Source: Anaeramoeba flamelloides (lineage: Eukaryota; Metamonada; Anaeramoebidae). Taken from it: a stretch of 64,000 nucleotides of DNA. Location of the stretch: NCBI GenBank assembly GCA_027625915.1, contig JANTQA010000021.1:1302001-1366000 (forward strand). The letters are read 5' to 3'. The notes under the pieces were generated by a model that saw nothing but the letters and a program-made list of their open reading frames with translations, was not told where the DNA came from and ran no database searches. Below are positions 35,268 through 48,200 of this stretch, one piece after another (position 1 is the first letter of the stretch; each line of letters opens with the position of its first letter). The position numbers were made by a program, and so were the translations under genes.

Positions 35268-38200
35268 TTATGATAGTATCTAAGAATTTGTATTTTTTGT
35301 AGGTGTGAATTGGAAACAGAAAAAAAAAAAAAAAAAATAAAAAGTAAAAAAAAAAAAAAATATAAAAAAAAAAAAGAAATTTGAAAAAAAGGGAGAAAAT
35401 TAGCAAAAAAAGAAAAAAAAAAAAAAAAAAAAAAAAAAATTATTTGACAGAAATTATTTACTTTTGATTTTGAAAAAGAGAAAAATAAAAATAATGAAAA
35501 ACGACAAACGAAATTTTGACTTAAATAGAACAACAAAGCAATTTAATTGCATACCTTGATGTAGAGAGATTTTCTTTGGGGACTTTAAAGTCAAAAAATT
35601 GATCTACTATCAAAACCGTTGAAAGGAAAAGTAATGTCTTTTAAATGCCTCAAGCATGAATATAAAAACCACCACTGTCTTCTACTCTGACCTATTAAGG
35701 AAAAAGAGAATTATTTCAATATCAAGTTTTTATTTCAAATATTTTAAGGTAGCTATTCAACTACTTTTTTTTCTAAAAAAAACCAAATTAGATTTGTGCT
35801 TATTAATTCTTTTTTTGACTTTACTTGAAACTTTTGTGACCGACAAAAGGTAAAAAACAATTGTTTTTCAAGTAAAAAAATTAAAGGGTGAAAATCTTGC
35901 AAATTTAATGAACAAAAAGAACGAAAACCACTTAACTTTTCTCTTGATATATTAACTTTAATAGACATTTCTGAGATCTTGCAAATAAAAAGAATTGTAA
36001 TTATACTTTTCAACTTTTAGAAAGTGCGTTAGAAAAAAATCCTGTACAAAAAAGTATAGAATGTGTTTCAAAATAAAAAGTGTGTTTTTTTTATAGAAGA
36101 CAAATTCGTTAATGGTTCAAATAAACTGATAATAAATAATTCTTAAATATTATTTTGATTTCTGAAAGTATTATTTTAAAAAAAAATTCTAAAAATGAAG
36201 GATCGTAAATAAAATTTTTCATCCAAATTACGATACAATTGTTGAAACTCTTTCCACTTTAAAAAAAAACTTTTTCTTAAGGGAGTATACATATTTTACA
36301 AATTTTATTTCCATCATTTATGAGAAACTGGATTTATTCAAAACATTACTTTCATTAAATATATATTATATTTTTAGAAATATTAGAGTACCAGATATCC
36401 CAGTACAATCTATTTAAAAACCAATTAAAAAATTGAAATCAAAAAAATGAAAAAATTTACGCAGAAAAAAGAAAATAAAAATCATTTATTTATTGATCTT
36501 ATCTTTAAAATTTGATAAAATTACTTATTCTTTATTGTTTTTTTTTTTTTTTTAGTTCTTTATGGAAAACCTTTTATATTGTAAAATTTTTGTCAAACAA
36601 ATTACTTACTATTCCTAAAGAATTCCCAAAATGAATTTTAAAATACCATTGTCCTTTAATTCATCCAATTCTAGCGTTGGTTCAGAAAATAGGATATTTT
36701 TTTGAATTTTTCTTTAGACATAAAGAATTTATAGTGATTCGTTTGATTTCATAATTATATATTTCCGATTAAATTGAAAACTCAAAAAAATTCTGAATCC
36801 CATTGAATTTTTTTCAATTTTTCTTTTTCTTTTGTTGAATCTTTTGTAACAATTTTTTGATTTGGGGAATTAGACCCCTTGAATTAAATTTTGAGATAGT
36901 ATTCTTTGTTTTGGCTTTGTTTGATAAAAATATTTGAAAAAGAATTCTGGAAAACAAATTAGTAAAAAATGTTTGGTAAAATAATAATAAGTAGCAATTG
37001 GGGGGGGGGGGTTAGAAATTCCAAGGTAATGGATTGTTTGGATTCATCCAAAAAAAAAAGGAAATAAGTCTTGTGAAATAGACTTTGATCAAATTATATT
37101 TTATTTCATTTTTGATTTCAACAAATTTATTGAAAAGGTGATTTTTCGTTTTTGTACTTCTAAAAGAAAATATTTGTTTCAAATATTCACCATTTCATGT
37201 TTATTTTTTTTCTTATTCTCGGAATAATTTCAGCCATCCCCCATAAGCAGATTTCTTATTTAAAATATACTTTAATAAAACCAAAAATCCAAAAAAAAAA
37301 AAAGGTTCAAAAAATGAAGATTTAACTCCGATTTACTATTGGTTCTTTCTACAAATCTAAAATAGAACGGTAGGTGATATTTTGGTAAAAAAGTTAAAAT
37401 ATCCCATGAACCCAAAAAACCAATTTCCAGTCAGCTTTCCATAATCAAAATTTTAATAAATAGTAAAATGTATCGACTTTTATAAAAAGTGAAAAAATAA
37501 TAAAAAATTTTTGACTAATTCAATTACTATTTAAAAAATTTACCCAAATCCCTAAGGATGATACTTTCAAAATTGACAGTGAACTTAGGTGTACTATTAT
37601 TTCTCGAAATAGATGTCATATTGAAAAAAAAAAAAAAAAAACAGGATTTTTATTTTGAAACAAGGTTTCAAAACTTATTGAAAGTCTTGCTTGGAAGACT
37701 AGATTCCGATTTATTCCATATAAAACAAAAAAGACTAAATTAATCAAAAAAAAACAAAAAACACTGAAGGTTCTTAAAACCCACATGTCAAATAAAACCA
37801 TGTTTTTTTTTCCCCCATTTCAAATACAAATTCTAATTCAATTTTATATCTACAGTGAAATTTAGTGTTGAAGGTAAAAACTCTGATATTATCTGATATT
37901 CTTAAATTAAGAATTGAATTCGTTAAAAAACTTTTTGTAATTTTTGCATTTTTTTTGAAATTTTAATCATCTCCAAAATTGTCTGTTTTTTTTTTTTTTT
38001 GTATTCATAAAAATATTCAAATTTATATATTCTTTTTACGTATTTTCATTTTAATTTCAAAACTTTTGGAAAATAATATTTTGACCACCTATTACCCTAT
38101 AAAAGTTTTGTTTGCAAAATAATGTTTAAAATTTCTAAAAAAAGGAAAACAAACCCTTCAATTTAAACAAGGGTTTACCAAATCTTTGTGATTTATTTGA

Positions 38201-39734
38201 ACAATTTTTTTTTTTAGAATTTAATCTTGTATTTTACAAGCGATAAAAACTTTAAATTAAGTTTCTTTTTTATTTTTATAAATACTAACACTGTTAAAAA
38301 AGATTTATTTCTTCAGTTTTTTATTAGTAAAAGAACTTTTAATTCCCTTTCTTCCAGAAATAATCAAAAAGATTTAAAATATTAAGATTTCAGTTCAATT
38401 TCGCTTTATTTTTACACAAACATACTACTTAATAATATCATGATCATCAAAGTAATAAAAACTCCAACCATTTTAAAAAACATTAAATATTCAGGGTCGA
38501 TGTTATTTCTTTTAGAAAGTCAAAAATTTCAAAAGGTTCCCAGATGGTTAATGAAATAAAAGAGTAAAAATTTAAAAGCTAATTAATAAAAAATATCCAT
38601 ATCAAATATCATTCACTTTCTGAGCAGAAAATATTTGATTCTGCCTGACTATTATTTTTTTATTTGGAATTATTTATTTGATTTAAATTAGGTCAAAACA
38701 AAATAAATTCACAAAATTTAAAATTTAGATGTTTTTTTTTTAACCCTCCCCACCTTTTGACAAATCCCTTTAATGCTTTTACAAATCCAAAAATGCAAAA
38801 AATCTCTGAATATTTTTTTAATTTTAGAAAGTAAAAAAAAAAATGTTTAAATGTCCCCTCGTTTCCCCTTTATTTTACAAAAGAAACTATTTGTCAGACA
38901 ATGTGATATAATCCCAATGAAAGTATTCCTAGTATTTAAACCATTTGAATGGATATTAGAAGAAAAAACAATTTAAAATTCCAAAATTGAAATTATTTTA
39001 TCACATTATTTCACATTTTTACTTTTTTTCAATTTTTTTTTAGGATCGACAATTCTTTAGCAAATTTATTTTTTTATTACCAATAGTCACAAAGTAAAAA
39101 CGTTACTTTTAATATATTAAAACAGTTGGTATGATTGGAGAGAAAAATCATATTGATTTCTATTGAAATTTTCTTTGATCTACAATTGAAGATCAAAACG
39201 AAAATTATTGTTTTTTGTGGACTTAAAGAATTTGGGTTTTTTAATTGTTGAGAAAATGTATTTATCTATTAGTTTTTTTCCATACCCACATCAACAATCC
39301 ATCTATGTGTATTATTCTACTTATTTCCCTTTTATTCTCCAGAAGTCTAATTATAAATAATTATTAGTTTTTGGAAATTTTTTTGTTCCACTTTGACAGT
39401 AACAATTGTTTATAATATCTTCAAAGCCAAGTTTCGAGATATATTTGAATGGCATGATTAGAGAAGAAGTGGTGTTATGGGGCTAAATAAATTGATTTTA
39501 CATCCGCTTTAGCATTGATTTGTTTCAGAATTAAAACTAATTTTTGATCAATAAAATGATCTGATATTCAAAGATTCCATCCTAAAAAATTATGAATTTT
39601 CTTCAACCGATCATCAATTAAATGGTTAGTAATGGGAATATATTAACTTTCAATAGCAACTGAGCCACAAATTCGAATAGTCCTTAAGATCTGTTTACAA
39701 CATGTATATATTTTTTAATTTTTTCAAGTAAAAT
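35268..39734. other. Gene-free AT-rich stretch
   Basis: Homopurine A-runs lie at 35320-35440. A run of 12 G lies at 37000-37011, unusual in this base composition. No coding region, RNA gene or multi-copy element was recognised otherwise. Confidence 0.5.
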
Positions 39735-39745
39735 AATTGATTATT
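39735..39745. repeat. Target-site duplication of LINE copy 2, left
   Basis: AATTGATTATT, identical to 40999-41009. It merges into the ATT-repeat tail of the element. Confidence 0.75.
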
Positions 39746-40998
39746 ATTATTATTATTTTTTTATTTGAGGGGGGAGTTATTAATCCCTCTTGTGTACCCG
39801 AATTCCTAAATTTTTATTTAAGAATTTCATTAAAGACTCAAAAATATTTTTATTATTCACTAGGGTTAAAAAACTTGTTGAATCCTTTTTTGTAATATAC
39901 AAATATTATTATTTTTTAATATATTAGATATAATAATTTTTTTTAATTCAGATATCCAGATTTTATAATTATTTTTCTAGGCTGAACAATTCCATAGAAA
40001 ATGATCCAAATCTTCAATGATATCTAAATTATTTATTTTTTTTACATATCTCGCAATATTTTGATTTATTTTTATTCATAACATAAGAGTATCTATTTAA
40101 ATGATTTATCAAATTTCATAGCTTTATGATTGAAGTTGAACCCTTCCATTTTAAATATCTTTGTTGTTTGTTTATTGTGTCATTGATTTGTATAATTCTT
40201 AAATATTTTTGGACTTTCCAACTTGAGCTATTTTCTAATTGATTCATTTGATATTTATCCAGTTCAATTTCTAATTTTTTTAAGTTATTTGATTGCCAGT
40301 TAATATTTTCAAATTCTTTTTCTCTAAAAGGTAGATAATTAATTAATTCATCAAAAACAAGGGCTTTTAATTAATGAATTAACTTAAATTTTCTTTTATA
40401 TATTGTTATTCCGACAGGATCAATTTTTGCTTCAGTTTTATAAATAAGCATGGGGAATGTTGGCTGATTAATAAAAAAATTGTTATTTTTTTTATAAATC
40501 CAAGTATCAATATCTATTGAATTAAAATCTATTTTTGTAAAATCAAATATTTCTAAACCATATAATAGTTGACCAGGTAATATGGCTTGAAAAAACTGAT
40601 TTTTTCATCCATTAGAAAAATTTTTTTGTTGTGAGGATCTTGATTAACTTTTTAAAATTGGCCTTAACTTTATCAAGGTTGAATTTTAAATGAGTTTTTT
40701 TATCTAGCCAAATACCAAGATATAAAATTTTCTTTGGAATTAAAGTTTTTTTTCGTTTTATCATTATTTGGATTCATTCCGAAATCTCTTATTATTTTAT
40801 ATATTTTTTGTAATTGAAAATTTATTTCTATCAATGAAACTTTCAGAAGCAAAATTAGATCATCAGCAAACATCTGAACATGTAATGCTAATGGTTTAAT
40901 TTTTTCTAAGAGAAAATGAGTAATAAATCCAAATAGTAAAGGAGATAATGGATCTCCTTGATAAAAACCAATTCCTTCTTTTGCATAATATGCAAAAA
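39746..40998 (-). mobile_element. LINE copy 2, 5'-truncated
   Basis: Same family and orientation as 1-2690. It starts with the A-rich tail (seen as ATT/T on the plus strand) and hairpin and reaches only into the RT domain, just past QGDPLSPLLF. FADD is at 40859-40870. The coding sequence is frame-broken. The 5' truncation and 11 bp target duplication are typical of target-primed reverse transcription. It lies about 770 bp downstream of the 3' end of RPS23. Confidence 0.92.
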
Positions 40999-41009
40999 AA
41001 TTGATTATT
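40999..41009. repeat. Target-site duplication of LINE copy 2, right
   Basis: AATTGATTATT, the second copy of 39735-39745. It fixes the 5' truncation point of the element. Confidence 0.75.
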
Positions 41010-41769
41010 TACAAAATTGTGACACACTGAAATTTTGAAGAAAATATCTAAATAAGAGTAAAAATATCCCAAAAGTATTTTTTATTTAATAGTTTATCAA
41101 ATCTTAAAGATGGAAAAGAAATATTTGTCAGTTCATTAATAATACTGATAGATTCGAATAGGTGTTGTGGAAATTTTTCATCTTTTTTTCATTTTTAAAA
41201 ATTGTTTTTACTCTGTTTTGAATAAAGAATGTAATGTGCTTTCATTGTAGAGAAACGTTGTAAAATCTGTTTATCTTTGAAAATATTCTTTGTAAAGAGC
41301 TGTTTTAACAGTAGAGTTCTCCAATTTCAAAAAAGAAATTTGATCTAAAAATTTTTTAATTAATACACCAACAATTTATTTACTCAACAGAAAATTAATT
41401 TTTAAAAAAAGACATTGATCTTGAAGCTTAATTTGAAAAACAAGTTTTTAGTAATGCTGATAAATATCCAACCTTTTTATGAATTAAAAAAATACTAACA
41501 ATTCATTGGTTGTGTTTGAGGATTGGAAACAAAACAATTGCAAAAAAATTGTTTTAATTTACATTTGAAATTTGAAATTCAACAAAATGCAAAATAAAAA
41601 AAATTAAATACGCGAGATTCAAAATTCTGTTGGTTCTTCTATATTATTGTTTTTAATAAAGGAAAGTGTGTTGAGAAGAAGAAAAAAAAAACATGTTTAA
41701 TTCGATCCACTGATTAAAATTTAGCAAATTTTTCTTTGTTCTTTTTTTTTTTTCTTTTTTGTAAAGGAT
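41010..41769. other. Spacer between LINE copy 2 and RPS23
   Basis: AT-rich with no gene. The string ATTGTGACACACTG at 41015-41029 resembles the ends of the element at 3330-3527 but has no partner nearby. Confidence 0.4.
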
Positions 41770-42679
41770 TTATGATCTTGGTTTTTCTTTTTTGTGTTGC
41801 CAAAGAGCAAGAAGAGAGACACCTGAAACTTTAACAAGTTTGAATCTAACACCTGGAACATCACCAACAGCACGGCCGCTTCTTCCAACTAATAATTCAG
41901 GAATGGTTATGTGTAAAAGATTAATTTTTAATTGTTTGTTTTTGAAAACCCAAATAAAAAAGTTTGAAACAAAAAAGAAGGAAACGTATGAGAAGGAGAG
42001 TTGTAACAAAGAAAAATTTTGCTTATTATCAAAAAGCAAGATTCAAGACAAGGAAATAAAAAAAAAAAAAAAGCAAAAAATAATTCAAAAAAAAAAAAAG
42101 ATCTTACATCCACAAATTAAAACTTCGTCATTATCATCAATGTATGTAAGGGAACCATCTTTTGGTACAAAGGCAAGAACCTTTTTACCATTTTTGGCGA
42201 GTTGAACACGTACACATTTTCTAATAGCAGAATTTGGTTGTTTTGCTTCAACACCAACTTTTTCTACAACAATTCCACGAGCATGAGATGCTCCTTGGAA
42301 AGCGTCAGTCTGTTTGTTAATTAAAAGTGGTTTGAGAAATTATGAGAAAGATCAAAAAGGATGAAAAAAAAAATTAAAAGGATGTTTTTGTTAGATTTTT
42401 TTGTTTTATTTTTTTTTTTTTTTTATTTTCGCAAACCAAAAAAAGGAAGTAAAAAATTAAAACTTACTTTGATTGCAGTTCCTGAATGAGATTTTTTGTA
42501 TCTTTTGTCTTTCCATCTTTGGACTTTTCGTCTGTTTCTAAGTTTTCTACCTGCTCTAATACCTTTTGGTTTTCCTATTGGATATTCAAATAATTTTATT
42601 AAATTTGTGGAACAAGCCAAACAATTAAAAAACTTTAGTTTTGAAAAGAATAGTGTTTTGGATTTGAAAGTTTACCCAT
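41770..42679 (-). CDS. RPS23: 40S ribosomal protein S23 (uS12), 143 aa, four exons
   Basis: uS12 sits at the decoding centre of the small subunit. Exons on the minus strand: 42676-42679 (ATGG), 42468-42574, 42108-42309 and 41770-41888; introns are 101, 158 and 219 bp with GT-AG ends. The sum, 432 nt, gives 143 residues plus stop, the same length as human RPS23. It starts [32 protein letters not shown] and FVPKDG are the conserved decoding-site blocks, including the PNSA motif whose Pro (Pro62 by family numbering) is normally hydroxylated. It ends KKEKPRS. The first exon holds only the start codon plus one base, an arrangement known in ribosomal protein genes. The junctions restore G-K, K-T and G-F-G. 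Confidence 0.97.
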
Positions 42680-45600
42680 TGTATTCAATAAATTGAAAAG
42701 TAATAAAAATATAAAAATGAAAAAAAAATGATTAATTTAATTTGAAATTTTGTTTTCTGGATTTTTTTTTTTAGACACCATATTAATGTTTTCTCTTCAT
42801 TTTAAAAACCAACAATTTTATTAGCCATTAAATTTTTCAATTGTTGGTGTACCATTTTTTTTCAATTTGTTTTTTGATTGTAATGGTTATTACTGATAAA
42901 TTCGAATAAATTTCAAAAAAATTTTTAGTTCAATATCCATTTTTATAAATCTTCGAACTGTTTCACATCGAACAGTTACTGAAAAAGATATTTTAAAGAA
43001 CAACTATTTTTACATAGTTTCTTAACACTTGATATTATAAAAGATGCTTTCTTTAAAGTTGAGCAGAAAAATTTCAAAAAGGAAAATCAAGTAAAAATTT
43101 CCAAACATAATTTCAATTTATCAGTATTTTGAAAAACTTTCAATTTTTAAGGGATTATGGTTTATGAAAAAAAGGTATAATTTTTTTTAAGATTATATAT
43201 ACCAAACCTTGACTATAAAAATCTATTTTCATAAAGTTGGAGTTTATTTTTCAAAACTTTTCAAAAAATAAAGTTATAATTCAGTGAGTACGCAAAAATT
43301 TCAAACAGAAATTTTTCAGAATCAAATTTTTTTTGAGTTTTGTGTTTTTTAAAAGTGATCTCTTAACCTTGAAATTTTTTTTCTTTCTCCGCATCCCCAC
43401 CTCTTCTCCACATTCAACTATTGGGAACTACCTTATTTTAAAACTTAATTTTTTTCAAATTGGTTTTTTAAAAAAGTACTTCGTTTTTTAAAATAAAAAA
43501 CTTGAAAAAAGTTTTAAAATAGCCCACACTTTTTAAAATAGTTGTATTCACTTTTATTTTTTTATTTGAAAATGATAATTCACAAATTGATTAAATATAC
43601 AATTTGAGAAAAAATGTATTTACCCTTCTAACCACTGAGATGTATATTAATATTTTTATCACCCCACTTTTTTTCTTTAATGATATTCTGTAAATAAAAA
43701 CCACCTTTTGGTATTTATGTTTTTGGTTGTTTAATAAACATGCCTAACCTTCAGCTACCAGTTAAAAGGAATTTAAAAAATATAAGAATTAAAATAAAAA
43801 AAAAATCAAATAGACAATTACAATCTATTATCATAATAATTAAACAAATAACTACATTTTTCACCAAAAAAAAAAAAAAAAAAATAGATATTTTTCCAAA
43901 TCTTGTTGATTTTTTGTATTTCAAATAAACAAATATCAACAAATTTTAAGAACGAAAACATTTAAAAGTATCATGTGATTTTAAAAATTTAGATAAAAAA
44001 TTAAATCTATAAATATTTTTGAATAAAAATAAATTGTTTATTTTATTTTGTACAATAATTCAACATCTAAATTTTAACTTGAATTAACAGTTATATTTTT
44101 TTTTACATTTTATTATAATTATTCCAAACGAAGTATATTTTTTATCTATCAAATCCTAAAAATAAATTACAACAGTTCAACCTTTCAGGTATAAAATTTT
44201 AACAAAATTTAAGGAACAATAAAATCTCAAATTATGTGACATATTTTTTAATTTTTTTTTCACAATTTATTGTACTTAAATTTGATTTTTGTTTTTTTGT
44301 ATGGAATTAATTTATAGCTTAAAATTCGTTGAAAGGTTTTGCCCTAAATTTGGAAATTTCTATATTACGAACACATATAAAATTTTTTGGTTGAAAAAGG
44401 CACTTCTAAATATATTCTATTAGGTAATAAAATTCAAAAAAAATATTTTAGTTCTAAAAAATTCAAATAAAAATTACACATAAGGAAAATTTGACCTAGT
44501 CATCACCTATAAAAAATCTTACCTTTGGAGTTTTCCGAGAAGAGAAAGTAATATTCTATCAAAAAATTCAATTAAAAAAAAAGTTAAAAAAGAAATCAAT
44601 CAATTCCAAAAAATTTAAAACGCAAAAATAATTTCCGAGGATCTCAATTCCAAAAAAGCAAATTTTAAAAAAAAAAATTACTTGTTTCGTATTTTAAATT
44701 AACAAAGGGTTAAATTTCTTCAATTTAAACTAAATTTTTTTCTTTAAATACACAATCAATTTATTTCTATTTAATGTAATTTGTGGTTATTTTGAAACGC
44801 TATATATGTTACAGTACTGATTTTGTAACATTTAAGTGATAACAAATTTTTCATTTGAGACTATAGAATAATAAATAAAAAAAAACTTCAACATCTCAAG
44901 AAGCGTCAAAGATCTACACTTCAAAATTAAACACACTGTGTTCAAAATTATATTTCAGAACCATTTAATATGAAAATTTAATATCACTCTTTGGCAACTT
45001 TTTCTATTAATGTATAGTCTTTTAATTGTTGATTTTTGGAAATTGATCGAGCTTCACATTTTGAATTATTTTTATTCATTTTTGGTTGGTATTAGGCACT
45101 TTTAAAAAGTTATTAAAATGTTTTTTTTCATCTGGAAAAATTATTTTTAATCATAATAACTTGACCATTTAGCTAAAATCGAGTAATAATTTATGGAGTA
45201 ATATTGTTTTGAAATTCGACCAATAGTTATTTTCCTTTATTTAGCTTGAATTCAATTTTACAGAGTTTAATTTGAATTAAATGTACATGAAAAGAAGAGC
45301 ACAATCCCTACAAATGCTTTCAAGACATTTTCAAACTTATAGACTGACAGTCTGCAAGATTTCAGTCTCTGATATTCATTCGTCATTTTTCAAATTATAA
45401 ATACTAGATACAAACTTTTATTAGCTAAAAAAGGGTTATAAATGATAATTAACAAAAGATAACATTTCTGATATTTAATAAAAATTTTTGAAAGTTATCT
45501 TCGAGAAAAATATTTGTTTACTTTCAAAAATCTGAAACTCTTTTTATGAAAACGGAAAAGGTATAAGTTAAATCAATTGCATTTTTTTAAAAGTTTTAAT

Positions 45601-45800
45601 TGTAAAAACTTTTAAATTCAAAGAGTTTTAATTTTGATCTTGTAATTTCTTTCAAAATTTGAAACAATTTTGAAAAAACAAAAGTGTTGCAAAGTTTAAA
45701 AAGTGACTACAATTTTTGGGCTATTTTAGTTGTGTCCAATGCTAAAAACAATCATTTTTTTGATTTTGTTTGAAAATACAGTTCTTCCTTCTTCAAAATA
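42680..45800. other. Gene-free AT-rich stretch
   Basis: Intergenic between RPS23 and the Akirin-like gene. A 13-base palindrome AGACTGACAGTCT lies at about 45342-45354, upstream of the Akirin-like gene. Nothing else recognised. Confidence 0.5.
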
Positions 45801-46406
45801 ATGATCGCAATTCCAACAAGAAAAAGAACATTTGTTCCCTTGTCAGAAACCGAGGACTTTAACAAGAACGAATTCATCTCAAATAAAAACCCACGAAAAT
45901 TAAATCTTCCAAACAAAATTCTTGGGAATCGATTAACAAGAATTAACCATCCTTCTCTTCGCCAAATTGAACAAAGAAAACGAAATCAAGAAAAACAAAA
46001 AGAAAAAGAAAAAGATCAACAACCAACACAAGATCAAAACACTAACCATTTTATTATGAAGAACAATTCCAATCAAACAAACCACAAACAACAAGATAAG
46101 AGATCCAAATTTTCAAAATATTTAGATTCAACAGAATTAAAACTACATCAACAAAACCAACGCTTACTAAACAATCATTTTTATAATACCTACCAACAAA
46201 AAAATATTAAAAAAGAAACACTATATACTGCTTTAGAAGTTAAAACTATTCTTTCGAAGCTATATAAGGGTTTTACAAAAGAAAAACAACAACAATACAA
46301 GGATTTATTAAACCAACGATATTCTGAACAACTTCGAATATTTACAATCACAAACCAACAAACAACAGGTGAACAAAAAATTAATAGCCCTTCCTATATA
46401 AATTAA
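45801..46406 (+). CDS. Akirin-like nuclear protein, 201 aa
   Basis: Akirins are small nuclear proteins that link transcription factors to chromatin remodelling, and human AKIRIN2 carries proteasomes into the nucleus. Here the N-terminus has a basic KRT motif (TRKRTFVPLSE, 6-16) in the place of the akirin KRTLDFDPL segment, a long Lys/Gln/Asn-rich disordered middle (about 55-130), and a helical C-terminal region 141-187 (YTALEVKTILSKLYKG...YKDLLNQRYSEQL) with the akirin pattern of a V-x2-I helix, then Y-x2-L/I-L and EQ. The end, GEQKINSPSYIN, closely parallels the akirin ending GEQ-P-SYVS. Homology is judged by pattern only. One exon, ATG clear. It stands alone; T-rich sequence follows the stop. 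Confidence 0.68.
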   Translation: MIAIPTRKRTFVPLSETEDFNKNEFISNKNPRKLNLPNKILGNRLTRINHPSLRQIEQRKRNQEKQKEKEKDQQPTQDQNTNHFIMKNNSNQTNHKQQDKRSKFSKYLDSTELKLHQQNQRLLNNHFYNTYQQKNIKKETLYTALEVKTILSKLYKGFTKEKQQQYKDLLNQRYSEQLRIFTITNQQTTGEQKINSPSYIN

Positions 46407-46527
46407 TTTTGAATAAAAAGATTTGTTGAATTTTTTTTTATTCACATTTTTGAAGGCTGATTAAAAATGAATAAAAAAGAAAAAACAAAAACTGAATAAA
46501 AAATATTAAAGACTTTTTTAAAAAAGT

Positions 46528-46575
46528 GAGTGGCTAATGTTTTTATAAGTGTTTCTGAAACTGATTAGCCCACTC
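46528..46575. other. Small hairpin 3' of the Akirin-like gene
   Basis: GAGTGGCTAAT (46528-46538) pairs with ATTAGCCCACTC (46564-46575) with one bulge. It may be an RNA 3' structure or a repeat remnant. Confidence 0.35.
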
Positions 46576-46579
46576 TTTT

Positions 46580-47360
46580 ATACAGTTCAAGTAACACGCT
46601 TTAAAACTTATTGTTCTCACTTTTTCAAAATAACTAATCAACAAAAAAAATAAAAAAATTTTTTGTTTTTATTTTGATTTTTTTTGTTGATTCTACTTGA
46701 AACATTAAAACAAACACACGAGTTAGTTATTTCCCTAGTTTAACTTTCCTATTGTTTTCCAGAATTAATCACACAAAACATACCTTGCTCAATTTCAATG
46801 ATAAATTCAAACAAGTTTAAAAAAAAATTGTAATTCAATTTCCATTTTTGTAAATCATTAGAAACTTCTATTTTTAAAACAGCTATTGATAAAGAATATT
46901 TCGAAGATCAACTAATTTTACAAAGTTTGTTACCATTCAAACCAATAAAATTCTTTATTCAAAGCTAAGGTAAATGTAATTATTTCAAAAAAAGGAAAAA
47001 TGAAGCAAAAATTCTCAAACATTAATTTGAATTTATCAGTATAAAAACAACTAATAGCAAAACGTTGAGAATAGAATAGTAATTTTTTACAAGAAGAAGA
47101 CTGGCTTTGGACTGGGGGTATTCTCACAAAAATGATTTGTTAACCCATGTTTGAACACGAAATGTTGTATTTAAGGGACTAGTAAACTAAAAAAAATCTT
47201 CAAGTAAATTTAATAGCAAATTCAAAAAAATTTTACCGCATCTTGAAATTGAAAAAGAATGTTCAAACCGGATTTCTACAAAATCAAACTTGATTTCTAA
47301 GCTATTTTCCGAAATGAATTATTGTTTTTAAAAGTTTGATCAATTTTTCTCATTTTAGAA
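46580..47360. other. Gene-free stretch
   Basis: No gene. A 65-codon minus-strand frame at 46930-47127 is not kept as coding. Confidence 0.4.
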
Positions 47361-47362
47361 TA

Positions 47363-47560
47363 CTGTCAGCTCCACTTTTAAGACACATACTATGAACGAA
47401 ATTTAAAGAACAAAAAAAAAACTCAAACCACGGCATAAAATTCAAATTCTAGTAAAATAATTGGTGTAAAAAAAAATCCAAATAATGTACCTTAATTTGG
47501 GATTTTTTTTTTGTTATTTAAATTTCGTTCATAGTTGTATCTTAAAAGTGGAACTGACTG
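47363..47560. mobile_element. 198 bp Tc1/mariner-like MITE
   Basis: Terminal inverted repeats of about 55 bases: CTGTCAGCTCCACTTTTAAG at the left and CTTAAAAGTGGAACTGACTG at the right; the inner part includes CTATGAACGAAATTTAAA and its complement. TA flanks both ends (47361-47362 and 47561-47562). No coding capacity. CAGT-type ends plus TA duplication fit Tc1/mariner. Confidence 0.85.
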
Positions 47561-47929
47561 TAGTTCAAAATCCAACATATTTCCAAATTATTTAAAAAAA
47601 AATTATTTTCTTTGAAAGAAGGAAGAAATCGTATTTTATGTAAAGGAAGTGTACCAAAATACACTTTTAAAAATAAAATCATAAAGTTTTAGATTAACTC
47701 AGAATAGAGTATATACTTAATGTTAAAAAAATTACAACAATAATTTTAAACTTGGAAATATATACTTTTTTTGATTCAAAGAACAGTTCAAATCAATTTT
47801 TCTTGGGATTGAATAAAAAAATCTAATGTTAAAAAAAACCAAACATTGAAAATTAAAAATGTTCCGATAACACTTTTTTAAAACCTGAAAATTTCAAGTT
47901 ATAATCAAGAGAAATACTTTTTAATTTGG

Positions 47930-48200
47930 TTATTTATATCAATAATTAATAACCCAATCTTAATTTTTCTAGTGGATTATTGATAATAGCCCAATGATTA
48001 AATGTATCAATAGAATTTATAATTATTTCTCAATTTTTTACAGATTTTGAAATAAATAAAACTAATTCAAATTAATAATTCTAATAATAAAAAAAATAGA
48101 AATTATCAAATAATGGATTTTAATACTTATAGTTTCTTTTTTTATACTATTAGTATTTGGAAAAGAAAATTACCCAATACTTTAAATTTCAAGAAATGTA
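47930..48200. repeat. Dispersed repeat H, copy 2 (inverted)
   Basis: Reverse-complement relative of 24080-24470; the block ATTAATAACCCAATCTTAA is the clearest. It abuts repeat I copy 2. Confidence 0.55.

Noticed and set aside
35078-35536. 152-codon minus frame rich in Phe
   Set aside because: Overlaps SerC exon 1 in another frame and the T-rich promoter tract.
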